Shown: one piece after another, positions 1 to 8,043 of the stretch
Numbering within the stretch: the stretch's first letter is position 1
How the letters are laid out: each line of letters opens with the position of its first letter
Source: Haladaptatus pallidirubidus
GTDB lineage: Archaea > Halobacteriota > Halobacteria > Halobacteriales > Haladaptataceae
NCBI RefSeq assembly: GCF_020700235.1
Contig: NZ_CP085301.1
Coordinates: 62,001 to 126,000, forward strand
Direction: 5' to 3'
Length of the DNA: 64,000 nt
Notes under the pieces: generated by a model
What the model was told of the DNA's origin: nothing
Seen by the model: only the letters and a program-made list of their open reading frames with translations
Databases searched by the model: none
Translations under genes and position numbers: made by a program

Positions 1-405
1 TCCCTCGCGAGCGACCATCATCGTCGTAATCGGACCGAATAGGACGTAGGCTGCCATGACGAGGTTTCGGCCGGACGCTGGCAGGGGGGCGTCGTACACG
101 CCGACGATGGTGCCCATCGAGTTGTTCGATTTGATGTTCGACGAACCATCGAGCGGGTCGATTGCGACCGAGAGGCCGTCGCCGCAGTCGATGACGCCCT
201 CGCGCTCCTCGCTGGCGAACTCGCCGACGCCGTCGATAGCCGTCAGTTCGGCTTCGAGGTACTCGTCGGCCCACACGTCCGCCGCCATCTGGGTTTCGCC
301 GCTGGGGTTTTCCTCGTCGGCCTTTCTGCGACGGCCGGTGAGTCCGCTTCGAACGACGGGCGCGGAGGTCGAAACGACCTCGATGATTGTGTCGAGTGTC
401 TCCAT
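1..405 (-). CDS. fbp: Fructose-1,6-bisphosphatase, class I type (partial, C-terminus off window)
   Basis: Hydrolyses fructose 1,6-bisphosphate to fructose 6-phosphate in gluconeogenesis. The gene runs off the left edge, so only the first 135 residues are visible. They include the metal-binding motif DPLDGSSNI at residues 83-91 followed by SMGTIVGVY, which are diagnostic of the family. The ATG sits in a TAATG overlap with the stop codon of the upstream aldolase gene, so the two enzymes are very probably co-transcribed and translationally coupled. That pairing places both in sugar-phosphate synthesis rather than in shikimate-type aldol chemistry. The start is fixed by the overlap; no alternative start is needed. 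Confidence 0.93.
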   Translation of the reverse strand, partial: METLDTIIEVVSTSAPVVRSGLTGRRRKADEENPSGETQMAADVWADEYLEAELTAIDGVGEFASEEREGVIDCGDGLSVAIDPLDGSSNIKSNNSMGTIVGVYDAPLPASGRNLVMAAYVLFGPITTMMVAREG

Positions 406-1196
406 TATTCGAGCGTTTCGTCAGCGGTCGCGTCCTCGAAGATGACCTTTTCGAGCGCGTCGAGGATGGCCTCGGGGTCGTCGCGCTGCCAGACGTTGCG
501 ACCGACTGCGAGTCCCGCACCGCCCGCGTCCATCACGGCTTCGACGCTGGAGAGGAAGTCGTAGTCGCTGGTTTTCGAGCCACCGCTCATGACGACCGGC
601 ATGTCGGCGGCGGATTTAACGGCCCACTCCATGGATTCGCGGGAGCCGGGGTATTTGACCTTCGCCATGTCTGCGCCGATTTCGAGCGCGATTCGGGTCG
701 CGTAGGCGATGGTACTTTCCTTAGTATCGTTTTTGAGCCCCTGTCCGCGGGGGTACGACCACATGACGACGGGCATATCGTATTCGCGGTGTGCCCGTTC
801 TTGCACGTCGCGGAAGTCCTCGTACATCTTCGTCTCGTGGTTCGAACCGGAGTAGACGGTGTACCCGACCGCGTCCGCGCCGAGTTCGGCGGCGTAATCG
901 ACCGTCCAGTTTTTCGGCGAGTACGGTTCGCCCATCCAGAGGTTGCTCGTGCCGTTGAGTTTGGCGAGCAGGTTCACGTCGTCGTCGTAGGAGGGGTAGT
1001 ACGTCTCCGCGACACCTTTCTGCACTGCGAGGCATGTCACTGCGTCGTGGGTCGCGGTTTCGAAGATTTTCTCGGGGTTGAGCGTGTCCGGAACGGAGCT
1101 GAAGTCGGCCGAAGGGCCGTGCTCCAGACCGTGGTCCATCGCCAGAATAAGTGCTTTGCCGTCTCGCGTGACTTGCGAGTCAGTCAGCGGAATCAT
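405..1196 (-). CDS. fba: Class I fructose-bisphosphate aldolase (DhnA/FbaB type)
   Basis: Archaeal-type class I aldolase that condenses dihydroxyacetone phosphate and glyceraldehyde 3-phosphate. The 263-residue protein has the family N-terminus with [13 protein letters not shown], the segment [10 protein letters not shown] that holds the predicted Schiff-base lysine, and the C-terminal phosphate-binding segments MSGGSKTSD and [11 protein letters not shown]. The length is normal for DhnA-type enzymes. Relatives can also act as 2-amino-3,7-dideoxy-D-threo-hept-6-ulosonate synthase, but the immediately coupled FBPase gene argues for the gluconeogenic reaction. Its stop overlaps the FBPase start in a TAATG. 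Nothing unusual is seen in the reading frame. Confidence 0.92.
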   Translation of the reverse strand: MIPLTDSQVTRDGKALILAMDHGLEHGPSADFSSVPDTLNPEKIFETATHDAVTCLAVQKGVAETYYPSYDDDVNLLAKLNGTSNLWMGEPYSPKNWTVDYAAELGADAVGYTVYSGSNHETKMYEDFRDVQERAHREYDMPVVMWSYPRGQGLKNDTKESTIAYATRIALEIGADMAKVKYPGSRESMEWAVKSAADMPVVMSGGSKTSDYDFLSSVEAVMDAGGAGLAVGRNVWQRDDPEAILDALEKVIFEDATADETLE

Positions 1197-1316
1197 CGTT
1201 CCGAACTGAGCCGACGAAATATATGAGTCTACTGGTAGCGTCCGAGCTGAAAACCCCCGTTTTCGTAGCCCTCGATATGTTTACAGTCCATTCTAGGAAC
1301 TACAATTGTAGTAAAC

Positions 1317-1922
1317 TTACAGCAAGTCGCGGGCGGCGTTCCGCCAGTTTGCGACTCGCTCACAGTCGAAGGATAGCGAGTCGGCCACTCGTTCGGGGTC
1401 GGCGATGGCCATACTACGAACCGACGTGATGCCCGCTTCCGCGAGTTCGTTCGCCAGTCGGTCATCTATTCCCGGCACGTCGGTCACCGGGTCGGGACTG
1501 CTCCGGTCGCGCCACGCCGCTTCCTCCGCCTCGGCGTCGCCGCTCCCGTCGGTCGTGGCGGTTTCGGGCGATTGCTGTTCCCAATCGCCGGAACTGGCGG
1601 CAATCCACGCTCGTTCGTCGTCCTTCAGGCCGCGAATTTTGTTCGATCTCCCCGTGAGGTCACTGCCGGATTCGAACGACCACGAGAGGGAATGTTCCTT
1701 GCGCAGACGACCAGCGACCCCCGGATTGATGCCCGCTTCGCGTAACATCTCGTAAGAAACGGTTCGGTTCTGAATATCCTTCGCGTCAAATTCGGCGCTC
1801 TCGATGACCTCTGCCGTCGCTGGCCCGACGAAATGTACGTTCGTCGGACGGACGGCCTCGGTCTCTCTCCCAGTAATATCGTTTTCGGTCACAACCCTCA
1901 CCGATTCGTTTTGGCCTCCCAC
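1317..1922 (-). CDS. Helix-hairpin-helix domain protein, haloarchaeal
   Basis: A 201-residue acidic protein of unknown specific role. The N-terminal 90 residues (containing NVHFVGPATAEVIES) look like a conserved haloarchaeal domain, the middle (about residues 95-140) is a low-complexity acidic linker, and the C-terminal 60 residues contain VPGIDDRLANELAEAGITS, a helix-hairpin-helix motif of the kind that binds DNA non-specifically. This suggests a nucleic-acid-binding protein. It is transcribed divergently from the 3-hydroxyacyl-CoA dehydrogenase gene with about 140 bases between them. The start at 1922 is the first ATG; a later start would cut into the conserved N-terminal domain. Function beyond DNA binding is not inferable. 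Confidence 0.7.
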   Translation of the reverse strand: MGGQNESVRVVTENDITGRETEAVRPTNVHFVGPATAEVIESAEFDAKDIQNRTVSYEMLREAGINPGVAGRLRKEHSLSWSFESGSDLTGRSNKIRGLKDDERAWIAASSGDWEQQSPETATTDGSGDAEAEEAAWRDRSSPDPVTDVPGIDDRLANELAEAGITSVRSMAIADPERVADSLSFDCERVANWRNAARDLL

Positions 1923-2060
1923 TCACTCACCTTGAATGTTTCGCCACTAGACTTGTCTGTTTTATTTCTACCTACGAATATCGATATTTCCGACATAGTT
2001 ACGAATATTTTCCGTTCGCGTTCCGCTATCCTTACAACCGTTCCCGAAGCAGTCACGGCC

Positions 2061-2918
2061 ATGCGCTCGCTTTCCGACATCGACAGCATCGGCGTCATCG
2101 GCGCAGGCACTATGGGTAGCGGCATCGCGCAAGTGGTCGCCACGAGCGGCTACGACGTGGTCATGCGCGACATCAAAGAGGAGTTCGTAGAGAACGGCTT
2201 CGACACCGTCGAAACCAGCCTCGACCGCTTCGTCACCAAGGACAAGATGAGCCAAGAAGAGGCGGACGAAGTCGTCTCCCGAATCACGGGAACGACGGAC
2301 TTAGACGACCTCGCGGACTGCGATTTGGTCGTCGAGGCCGCCGTCGAGAACATGGACATCAAGCAGGACATTTTCGCCGAGTTGGACGAGGTGCTCCCCG
2401 AGGACGTGGTGCTCGCCACGAACACCAGCACGCTCTCGATTACGACCATCGCCAGCGTGACCGACCGCGAGGAACTCGTTGTCGGTCTGCACTTCATGAA
2501 CCCGGTTCCAATCATGAAGGGCGTCGAACTCGTCGTCGGCGAGAAAACCGACGACGAGGTCGTCACACTCGCCCACGACCTCGCGGAAGACCTCGGCAAG
2601 GAGACGTGGGAATCCGACGACAAACCCGGATTCGTCACCAATCGCATCCTCATGCCGTGGATTAACGAGGGCATCCGGGCCTACGATGAAGGCGTCGCCA
2701 GCAAAGAGGACATCGATAAGGGAATGACCCTCGGTACGAACGTTCCGATGGGACCGCTCACGCTCGCCGATCACATCGGACTGGATATCTGTCTCGACGC
2801 CAGCGAGACGCTGTTCGAGGAGCTAGGCGACCGGTACAAACCCGCCTACCTGCTCAAGCGTAAGGTCGATGCTGGCGATTTAGGGAAGAAGACCGGAAAC
2901 GGTTTCTACGAGTACTGA
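2061..2918 (+). CDS. hbd: 3-hydroxyacyl-CoA (3-hydroxybutyryl-CoA) dehydrogenase
   Basis: NAD(P)-dependent oxidation or reduction at C3 of hydroxyacyl-CoA in fatty-acid degradation or polyhydroxyalkanoate/butyryl-CoA metabolism. The 285-residue protein has the Rossmann nucleotide-binding motif GVIGAGTMGSGIAQ near the N-terminus, the family segment VVGLHFMNPVPIMKGVE with the catalytic His, and the C-terminal domain ending KKTGNGFYEY. The open frame continues upstream, but the ATG at 2061 directly precedes the conserved Rossmann strand, and the upstream residues are not family-like. Length matches stand-alone HBD enzymes without a fused enoyl-CoA hydratase domain. The precise chain-length preference cannot be read from the sequence. 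Confidence 0.92.
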   Translation: MRSLSDIDSIGVIGAGTMGSGIAQVVATSGYDVVMRDIKEEFVENGFDTVETSLDRFVTKDKMSQEEADEVVSRITGTTDLDDLADCDLVVEAAVENMDIKQDIFAELDEVLPEDVVLATNTSTLSITTIASVTDREELVVGLHFMNPVPIMKGVELVVGEKTDDEVVTLAHDLAEDLGKETWESDDKPGFVTNRILMPWINEGIRAYDEGVASKEDIDKGMTLGTNVPMGPLTLADHIGLDICLDASETLFEELGDRYKPAYLLKRKVDAGDLGKKTGNGFYEY

Positions 2919-3010
2919 ACTGGGCTTTCGTTTTTTCGTGGTTCGGTGTGCGTTTCGCGGTTGTGTGACCGAATCGGGGTTCTTATCAGTTCTCTATCCG
3001 ATCCTAAATC

Positions 3011-3580
3011 ATGGTTTCCGACCCGAAACGAGTCCTCCTCCTCGTCGCTGTTGTCGGCATTGTCATCGTCGGAAGTAGTCCGAACGGAGTCAACGCGCTC
3101 CCGCTGTTTTCGAATCACACCGGCCCGACAGAGGTAACGGTCACCGATTTCGAGCGATTGGATTCCGACTGTGCCGATGAGATGCGACGGTATGCGGGTT
3201 CTTCGATGGGTGGTGGCAAAATAACCAAAACGACGACGATACGGACGAACAGTGCCGACGCCGACATTTCGGTTTGGGCGGAGCGAACGTCTCCGAAAGG
3301 GGCAGACATGAGCACGTTCCGGGTGCACGTCGATTCCGAGTCCAAGGGGTCGTCGGACGACGTCTGCCAAACTGCCGTTCGATACACGGTCGTACTCGAA
3401 TTTTCGGGTGGGTCGCCGGAAGGAACCCTGCCTGACGCACACGGACTTCGAATCCTGTGGCTGGAAAACGGAAAGTACGCTGGGTGTTCCAGTTCGGTCA
3501 CGAGTCCGCTCAGGTCAGAATGTGGCCGCTTCACGCCGGGTTCTCAGCCGGAACGAACGTGGGAAAATGCGACGGCGTGA
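3011..3580 (+). CDS. Hypothetical exported protein
   Basis: A 189-residue protein I do not recognise. The first 30 residues form a short basic start followed by a hydrophobic stretch (VLLLVAVVGIVIVG), consistent with a Sec signal peptide or a single membrane anchor. The rest is hydrophilic with four cysteines (in SDCADE, DDVCQTA, YAGCSS and RSECGR) that could form two disulfides outside the cell. It stands alone between hbd and the convergent squalene/phytoene synthase gene. Coding character is supported by the signal-like N-terminus and acidic composition, but the frame is open on other strands as well, so confidence is moderate. Confidence 0.6.
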   Translation: MVSDPKRVLLLVAVVGIVIVGSSPNGVNALPLFSNHTGPTEVTVTDFERLDSDCADEMRRYAGSSMGGGKITKTTTIRTNSADADISVWAERTSPKGADMSTFRVHVDSESKGSSDDVCQTAVRYTVVLEFSGGSPEGTLPDAHGLRILWLENGKYAGCSSSVTSPLRSECGRFTPGSQPERTWENATA

Positions 3581-3605
3581 TAGTTCGAGATGAGAATCAG
3601 TCTGG

Positions 3606-4670
3606 TCAGCCTCGATGGAACGGTCGCTCCGCAATCGTCCGGCGCAGTTCGCCGAGCATGTCGCGGTCGACGCCACCAGAGAGCGACGCGATGAGCGCGT
3701 GGACTTCCTCTCGCGACACCTTGATTCCGGCGCGTCGGAGGGCGTCTTCGGGACGCTTGCGAACCTCGCGGAGGGTACCGACCGCGAGGAGGTACGGAAT
3801 GGTCCACGCGACGAGGCGATTGCCCTGCGTTTGGGGCATGCTCTCCAAGTAGGTCTGGGCGTCGTCGGCGAAGCCGTCGGCATGCTCCGCGGTGCGGGCG
3901 ACGACGTCCGCGACATCGTCGTGGTGTTCCGGCTCGCAGAGGGCGTCCTGCGGGACGCCCTCGTCGTCGAGCCACGTCTCCGGGAGGTAGACGTTGTTCT
4001 CGTCGTGGTAATCCACGTACACGTCCTTCGAAACGTTGACCAACTGGAGGAGGAGGGCGAACGACTCCGAATTTTCCCGCAGGCGGTCGGCCTGGTCGTC
4101 GTCCGCCCCGCGACAGACGAGGTTCGTGATGAGTTCGCCGACCGTCCCCGCAACGTAGTAACAGTACTCTTCGAGTTCCGGAAGCGTCCGAATGCGGAGG
4201 CCGCCGGTGTCGTCGTAGCGCTCCACGAACATCGCCATCCCGCCGACGAGTTCCCGAACCGGCGGTCTGACCGCCTGTCGGACGGATTTCGGGCATGTTG
4301 CGAACGTTTCCACGACTCGGGGGGCGTGTTCGACGACAGCCCAGTCGTTGCCCCCGTCGTCCGGAATCCACTGCTCCGCGCTGGCGTGAAACTCGTCCAC
4401 CGTCGTCGGGTCGTCGGGGTCGAGTACGTCGTTGTACTGTTGGAGGAGACGCGTCTGTTCGTCCGGTGGGATGTGACCTGCATCCTCAATCGTATCCGCG
4501 ACGCGACAGAGTAGATAGCCGACGCAGATGGCGTCCGCCATCGGTTCGTCGAGGAGGTCGATAGTGATGGCGAACGTGCGGGAAACCCCTTGAACCGCTT
4601 GGTGACACCAATCGAGGTCGGCTCGGGTTGGCTGGTCGGAACTCGCGGGAGTCGGTGGATGGCTGTCCAT
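3606..4670 (-). CDS. Squalene/phytoene synthase family prenyltransferase
   Basis: Condenses two prenyl diphosphates head to head to give a C30 or C40 isoprenoid. The 354-residue protein has both Asp-rich metal-binding motifs: DTIED at residues 59-63 and DVYVD at residues 216-220, plus the VSRTFA motif near residue 29. The local pattern YLLCRVADTIED and the overall length resemble squalene synthase more than bacterial-type phytoene synthase (CrtB), so squalene, the main haloarchaeal neutral lipid, is my preferred product; phytoene remains possible. It has no pathway neighbours here and is convergent with the exported-protein gene. The ATG at 4670 is well placed. Confidence 0.85.
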   Translation of the reverse strand: MDSHPPTPASSDQPTRADLDWCHQAVQGVSRTFAITIDLLDEPMADAICVGYLLCRVADTIEDAGHIPPDEQTRLLQQYNDVLDPDDPTTVDEFHASAEQWIPDDGGNDWAVVEHAPRVVETFATCPKSVRQAVRPPVRELVGGMAMFVERYDDTGGLRIRTLPELEEYCYYVAGTVGELITNLVCRGADDDQADRLRENSESFALLLQLVNVSKDVYVDYHDENNVYLPETWLDDEGVPQDALCEPEHHDDVADVVARTAEHADGFADDAQTYLESMPQTQGNRLVAWTIPYLLAVGTLREVRKRPEDALRRAGIKVSREEVHALIASLSGGVDRDMLGELRRTIAERPFHRG

Positions 4671-4842
4671 TCTGTTACTGAACCTTTTGGTCCCTTAGTT
4701 TTGAAACGGCAAAACCCCTTGGGCTTACGTATCATGTTGGGTTCGAAAGGCAAATCCTTTCCGAATCATGAAAACAAGCAAATAAAGAAGTACGAACGGA
4801 GAGTCGCAAGCACCAAGTCTCGCGCTGTCCGACAGTCGAACG

Positions 4843-5547
4843 ATGTACGAAAGCGTCCACGCCGTTCCCGACGGGGACGGCACCGTCGCACGCTTCGCAG
4901 CCACGGCCGCGGGGTACGAATTCGACGGTATCGTCGTCCGGAATCACGCCGATTCGCGGGGAGAATTCGACGCCGAGCGAGTGCGCGACGAATACGACGT
5001 GGACGTGGTGGACGGCCTCGAAATCCGGGCGGACAACCCTTCTCAGGCCAGCGGGCACGTCGGCAACTTCCGACCGAAAGTGACGATTCTCCTGTTCCAC
5101 GGCGGAACGTCGAAACTCAACCGATTCGCGGTCGAAGAGGAACGAATCGACGTTCTCGCCCATCCCATGCAAGGCCGCGGCGATTTCAATCACGTGCTGG
5201 CGAAAGCCGCCGCGGAAAACGGTGTCAGAGTCGAGTTCAACTTCTCGCGCATCCTCCGCGCCGACGGCGGCAAGCGGGTACAGGCAATCAAAGACTTGCG
5301 GAAACTGCGCGAAATCGTCACGAAGTACGACGCTCCGTTCGTCGTCAGCGCGGACGCCCGCTCACATCTTCAACTGCGCGCCCCCCGCGAGTTGGCGGCA
5401 GTCGGCGAAACGATCGGATTCTCCGCCGACCAAGTCGAAACGGGACTTCGAGAGTGGGGTAACCTCGCCGAGCGAAACCGAACGATTCGCTCCGACGATT
5501 TCATAGCGCCGGGCGTGAAACGTGGTCGGTATGAAGAAGACGATTGA
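4843..5547 (+). CDS. rnp3: Ribonuclease P protein component 3 (Rpp30 homologue)
   Basis: Protein subunit of archaeal RNase P, which removes 5' leaders from pre-tRNAs; archaeal Rpp30 works as a pair with Pop5 (Rnp2), encoded about 1.9 kb downstream. The 234-residue protein shows the PHP-like TIM-barrel pattern of the family: DGIVVRNHAD near residue 28, VDVLAHP-like segment RIDVLAHPMQGRGDFNHVLAKAA, VRVEFNFS, and FVVSADARSHLQLRAPREL. Its last 17 bases overlap the start of the methyltransferase gene. Start at 4843 is the first ATG and fits family length. Identification is firm from several conserved blocks. Confidence 0.9.
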   Translation: MYESVHAVPDGDGTVARFAATAAGYEFDGIVVRNHADSRGEFDAERVRDEYDVDVVDGLEIRADNPSQASGHVGNFRPKVTILLFHGGTSKLNRFAVEEERIDVLAHPMQGRGDFNHVLAKAAAENGVRVEFNFSRILRADGGKRVQAIKDLRKLREIVTKYDAPFVVSADARSHLQLRAPRELAAVGETIGFSADQVETGLREWGNLAERNRTIRSDDFIAPGVKRGRYEEDD

Positions 5548-6145
5548 GGAACACGCAGACCGCTTCTCGGACATCGCCGGCGACTACGACGACGAACAGG
5601 ACAGCGACGAGTACCGCGCCTGCGTCAGCCTCGTGGTCGAACACGCCAACCCGAGCGAAGACGACGCGATTCTCGATTTGGGTACTGGAACCGGCGCAAT
5701 CGTGCTCGCGTTGGCTCCCGACGCGAAGCGCGTCATCGCCCGTGACATCAGCGAGGGGATGATGGACGAAGGGCGGAAGAAGGCGGAAGCGAACGGACTG
5801 GACAACGTCGAATTTGGCGAAGGCCGATTCCGAGCGCCGAATGTGGACGGCGAGAAAATCGATATCGTCGTGTCCAACTTCACCATGCACCACCTCTCGG
5901 ACGAGGAAAAGCGCGAGGCAATCGAAGCGATTGCCGACCTCGGGCCGCGGAAGTTCGTTTTGGGCGACGTGATGTTCTTCGGCACTCCAGACCCCGACGA
6001 ACCGTTTTACAGCCCCGAAGTCGATGACCCCTCCACGGTCGGGCATCTGGCTGACGTGCTGACGGATAACGGCTTTTCGCTGACTTCCGTGGAGCGCGTT
6101 CACGAGCAAGTTGGCGTTTTGGTTGCGGAACGATACGGGGAATAG
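5531..6145 (+). CDS. SAM-dependent class I methyltransferase
   Basis: A 204-residue Rossmann-fold methyltransferase. Motif I is LDLGTGTGAIVLAL (residues about 49-62), followed by an acidic strand end (VIARDISEGM) and the motif IV region VVSNFTMHHLS. The substrate is unknown. The ATG at 5531 was chosen because it begins the conserved KKTIEEHADRF segment; an in-frame GTG nine bases upstream is possible. The gene overlaps the end of rnp3 and lies between the two RNase P subunit genes, so a role in tRNA or rRNA modification is an attractive but unproven inference. A long repeat-containing intergenic region follows it. Confidence 0.82.
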   Translation: MKKTIEEHADRFSDIAGDYDDEQDSDEYRACVSLVVEHANPSEDDAILDLGTGTGAIVLALAPDAKRVIARDISEGMMDEGRKKAEANGLDNVEFGEGRFRAPNVDGEKIDIVVSNFTMHHLSDEEKREAIEAIADLGPRKFVLGDVMFFGTPDPDEPFYSPEVDDPSTVGHLADVLTDNGFSLTSVERVHEQVGVLVAERYGE

Positions 6146-6283
6146 TTGCGAGTTCGTGGTTAGCGAGTTGGATTTTGTTCAGTCGGTTACTCTCGTTTCA
6201 GGGTTGTTTCTGCGTGGTTAGGGATTGGCGACTACTGCTCTTTGTTTTGAATTTAGTAACTAGCAGTTGTCGACTCCAAACGA

Positions 6284-6579
6284 ACCGCCACTGCAGTCCG
6301 CACGCCTCCCCAACCGATTCCCGACACTCACTGCGTTCGTTCTGGTCATCCCTCGTGTGATAATTGGCAGGCCTTTGGTGAACCTCAGGCCTGCCAATGC
6401 ACGCGCCACAGAATGTATGTGGATTCATGCGACGATTCACGTATCACATGGTGCTCGATGGTGTGACTTTGAGGATATTGTCGTCCGAGAAGTCACGGTG
6501 AAGTCGCGCGAGGGATGACTGAGCGACTGGAAGGAGCGAAGGAATCGGTTGGGGAGGGCGTGGCTGTTGCGGTGGCGGT
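6284..6579. repeat. Composite repeat element with long imperfect terminal inverted repeats
   Basis: The 601-base interval 6146-6746 has no convincing gene. Within it, the left arm (6284-6355) and right arm (6509-6579) are imperfect inverted copies: the left reads accgccac...cctccccaaccgattcc...tcatccctcg and the right is its approximate reverse complement, cgagggatga...ggaatcggttggggaggg...gtggcggt. The element is therefore about 296 bases with roughly 70-base inverted ends, like a non-autonomous (MITE-like) element or a large cruciform-forming repeat. Related arms occur near 27.5 and 42.0 kb. No transposase and no clear target duplication are visible. The remainder, 6580-6746, holds only the upstream region of rnp2. 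Confidence 0.7.
6363..6398. repeat. Perfect 12-bp inverted repeat (hairpin) at the centre of the repeat element
   Basis: ATTGGCAGGCCT at 6363-6374 is followed by a 12-base spacer and its exact reverse complement AGGCCTGCCAAT at 6387-6398. Within the spacer GGT and ACC could extend pairing. There is no T-tract after it. It could be a structural core of the element, a protein-binding site or a terminator for the upstream methyltransferase gene. Confidence 0.7.
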
Positions 6580-6746
6580 TTGATTGTTGCCTGCAATACC
6601 TAGCGACTCACTTGTCCTGATTTCTTCTGTTACTCACTCCAATTCGATTTTCATCACCCTCCAACTCTAACACACTCATCACATCATCGCCGCTAGAACA
6701 CACGATTCAAATCCGTCGAAAGCCAAACCCCAAATCAGACTCTCGA

Positions 6747-7226
6747 ATGAAACACCTGCCCAAACATATCCGCCCGCACTGGCGCTACCTCGCGGTCAGT
6801 CTCGAAGGATGGCCCGACGCGGACATCGACCGCCGAGCGTTCCAGCGAAACCTCTGGTTTTCCGCGCAGAACCTGCTTGGCGACGCCGGAAGCGCGGATG
6901 CGGACCTCACCGTGTTCAACTTCGAGTTCGAAGGCGGCGAGGGCGAGGCGCTCGTCCGAGTTCGGCGCGGGCACACCGACGAGGCGCGGGCGGCGCTGGC
7001 ATGCATCAACGAGGTGCACGGCGACCCAGTCGGCGTTTTCGTCCGCGGTATAAGCGGGACGGTGCGGGGTTGTGAAGAAAAGTATTTAGGTCGCCGCAGG
7101 GAACTTTCGGGGGAGAGAAGCGTCGTGTTTGCGGACGCGAAACGACCGGCCGTCGTTCGGGACGGAATGTTTGACGTACAGGTCGATAACGCGTTCGTCG
7201 GCGCGACGGAACTCGATTTCGAGTGA
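6747..7226 (+). CDS. rnp2: Ribonuclease P protein component 2 (Pop5/Rpp14 homologue)
   Basis: Second RNase P protein subunit, partner of Rnp3. The 159-residue protein starts MKHLPKHIRPHWRYLAV, the conserved Pop5 N-terminus, and continues with QNLLGDAGSADADLTVFNFE and a segment ending GDPVGVFVRGISGTVRGCEEKYLG that matches the family core (the VGISGT-like strand followed by a conserved Lys-Tyr). The stop is only four bases before the proteasome alpha start, so both are almost certainly on one transcript. The start at 6747 begins exactly at the conserved N-terminus. The gene is separated from rnp3 and the methyltransferase by the repeat element. Confidence 0.9.
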   Translation: MKHLPKHIRPHWRYLAVSLEGWPDADIDRRAFQRNLWFSAQNLLGDAGSADADLTVFNFEFEGGEGEALVRVRRGHTDEARAALACINEVHGDPVGVFVRGISGTVRGCEEKYLGRRRELSGERSVVFADAKRPAVVRDGMFDVQVDNAFVGATELDFE

Positions 7227-7230
7227 TACT

Positions 7231-7989
7231 ATGCAGGGACAAGCCCAACAGCAGGCGTACGACCGCGGGATTACGATTTTCTCCCCGGATGGCCGCCTCT
7301 ACCAAGTCGAATACGCACGGGAGGCCGTCAAACGAGGGAGCGCCAGCATCGGCGTCCGAACCGAGGGCGGCGTCGTCCTCGCCGTCGATAAGCACACACG
7401 CTCGCCGCTCATGGAGCGCACGAGCGTCGAGAAACTCCACAAGTCCGACGACCATATCGGTATCGCCAGTGCGGGCCACGTCGCCGACGCCCGCCAGCTA
7501 ATCGACTTCGCGCGCCGCCAGTCGCAGATCAACCGCCTGCGCTACGGCGAACCCATCGGCGTCGAGACGTTGACGAAGGAAGTCACCGACCACATCCAAC
7601 AGTACACGCAGGTCGGCGGTGCGCGCCCGTTCGGCGTCGCGCTCATCATCGGCGGTATCGAAGACGGCGAGCCGCGCCTGTACGAGACCGACCCATCGGG
7701 TACCCCGTACGAGTGGAAGGCGCTCGCAGTCGGCGCGGACCGCGGCGAGATTCAGGACTACCTCGAAACGAACTACAGCGAGGGGATGGACCTCGATGGC
7801 GGTATCGACCTCGCGCTGAGCGCCCTCGGCGCGGTCAACGACGACCAACTCTCGCCGACGGGCGTCGGCCTCGCCACGGTTGACGTGGAAACCGAACAAT
7901 TCCGCATGCTGGACGACGACGAAGTCGAGGGCTACCTCGACGAACTCGACATCCTCGAAGACGAGGACGGCGACGAGCAAGAAGAGTAA
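7231..7989 (+). CDS. psmA: Proteasome alpha subunit
   Basis: Outer-ring alpha subunit of the archaeal 20S proteasome, which gates substrate entry. The 252-residue protein begins MQGQAQQQAYDRGITIFSPD and contains the alpha-specific signature FSPDGRLYQVEYAREAVKRG, followed by TEGGVVLAVDK and the conserved IGIASAGHVADA-type strand. It lacks the catalytic N-terminal Thr of beta subunits. The open frame extends 102 bases upstream into rnp2, but the ATG at 7231, four bases after the rnp2 stop, gives the family N-terminus. The tail (about residues 235-252) is very acidic, as usual for haloarchaea. It is followed 54 bases later by SBDS. Confidence 0.95.
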   Translation: MQGQAQQQAYDRGITIFSPDGRLYQVEYAREAVKRGSASIGVRTEGGVVLAVDKHTRSPLMERTSVEKLHKSDDHIGIASAGHVADARQLIDFARRQSQINRLRYGEPIGVETLTKEVTDHIQQYTQVGGARPFGVALIIGGIEDGEPRLYETDPSGTPYEWKALAVGADRGEIQDYLETNYSEGMDLDGGIDLALSALGAVNDDQLSPTGVGLATVDVETEQFRMLDDDEVEGYLDELDILEDEDGDEQEE

Positions 7990-8014
7990 ATTCGACGTTT
8001 TCGTCGGGAAACAT

Positions 8015-8021
8015 CTTTTAG
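8015..8021 (+). promoter_or_regulatory. TATA-like box for the SBDS gene
   Basis: CTTTTAG lies 22-29 bases before the ATG at 8044, the spacing expected for a leaderless haloarchaeal transcript. It would allow SBDS to be transcribed separately from psmA. Based on spacing and composition only. Confidence 0.4.
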
Positions 8022-8043
8022 GTACGCGCGTTTACCTCCGGGT

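Noticed and set aside
1833..2060. N-terminal extension of the 3-hydroxyacyl-CoA dehydrogenase
   Set aside because: Residues before the ATG at 2061 do not resemble the family and overlap the divergent gene's 5' region; the Rossmann strand begins just after 2061.
3515..4753. 412-codon open frame on the minus strand
   Set aside because: It is an Arg/Ser/Thr-rich alternate frame of the squalene/phytoene synthase gene, with no domain pattern; the real gene has both Asp-rich motifs in another frame.
6267..6518. 83-codon frame within the repeat element
   Set aside because: Runs through the inverted arm and the 12-bp hairpin; sequence is explained by the repeat structure and has no protein-like pattern.
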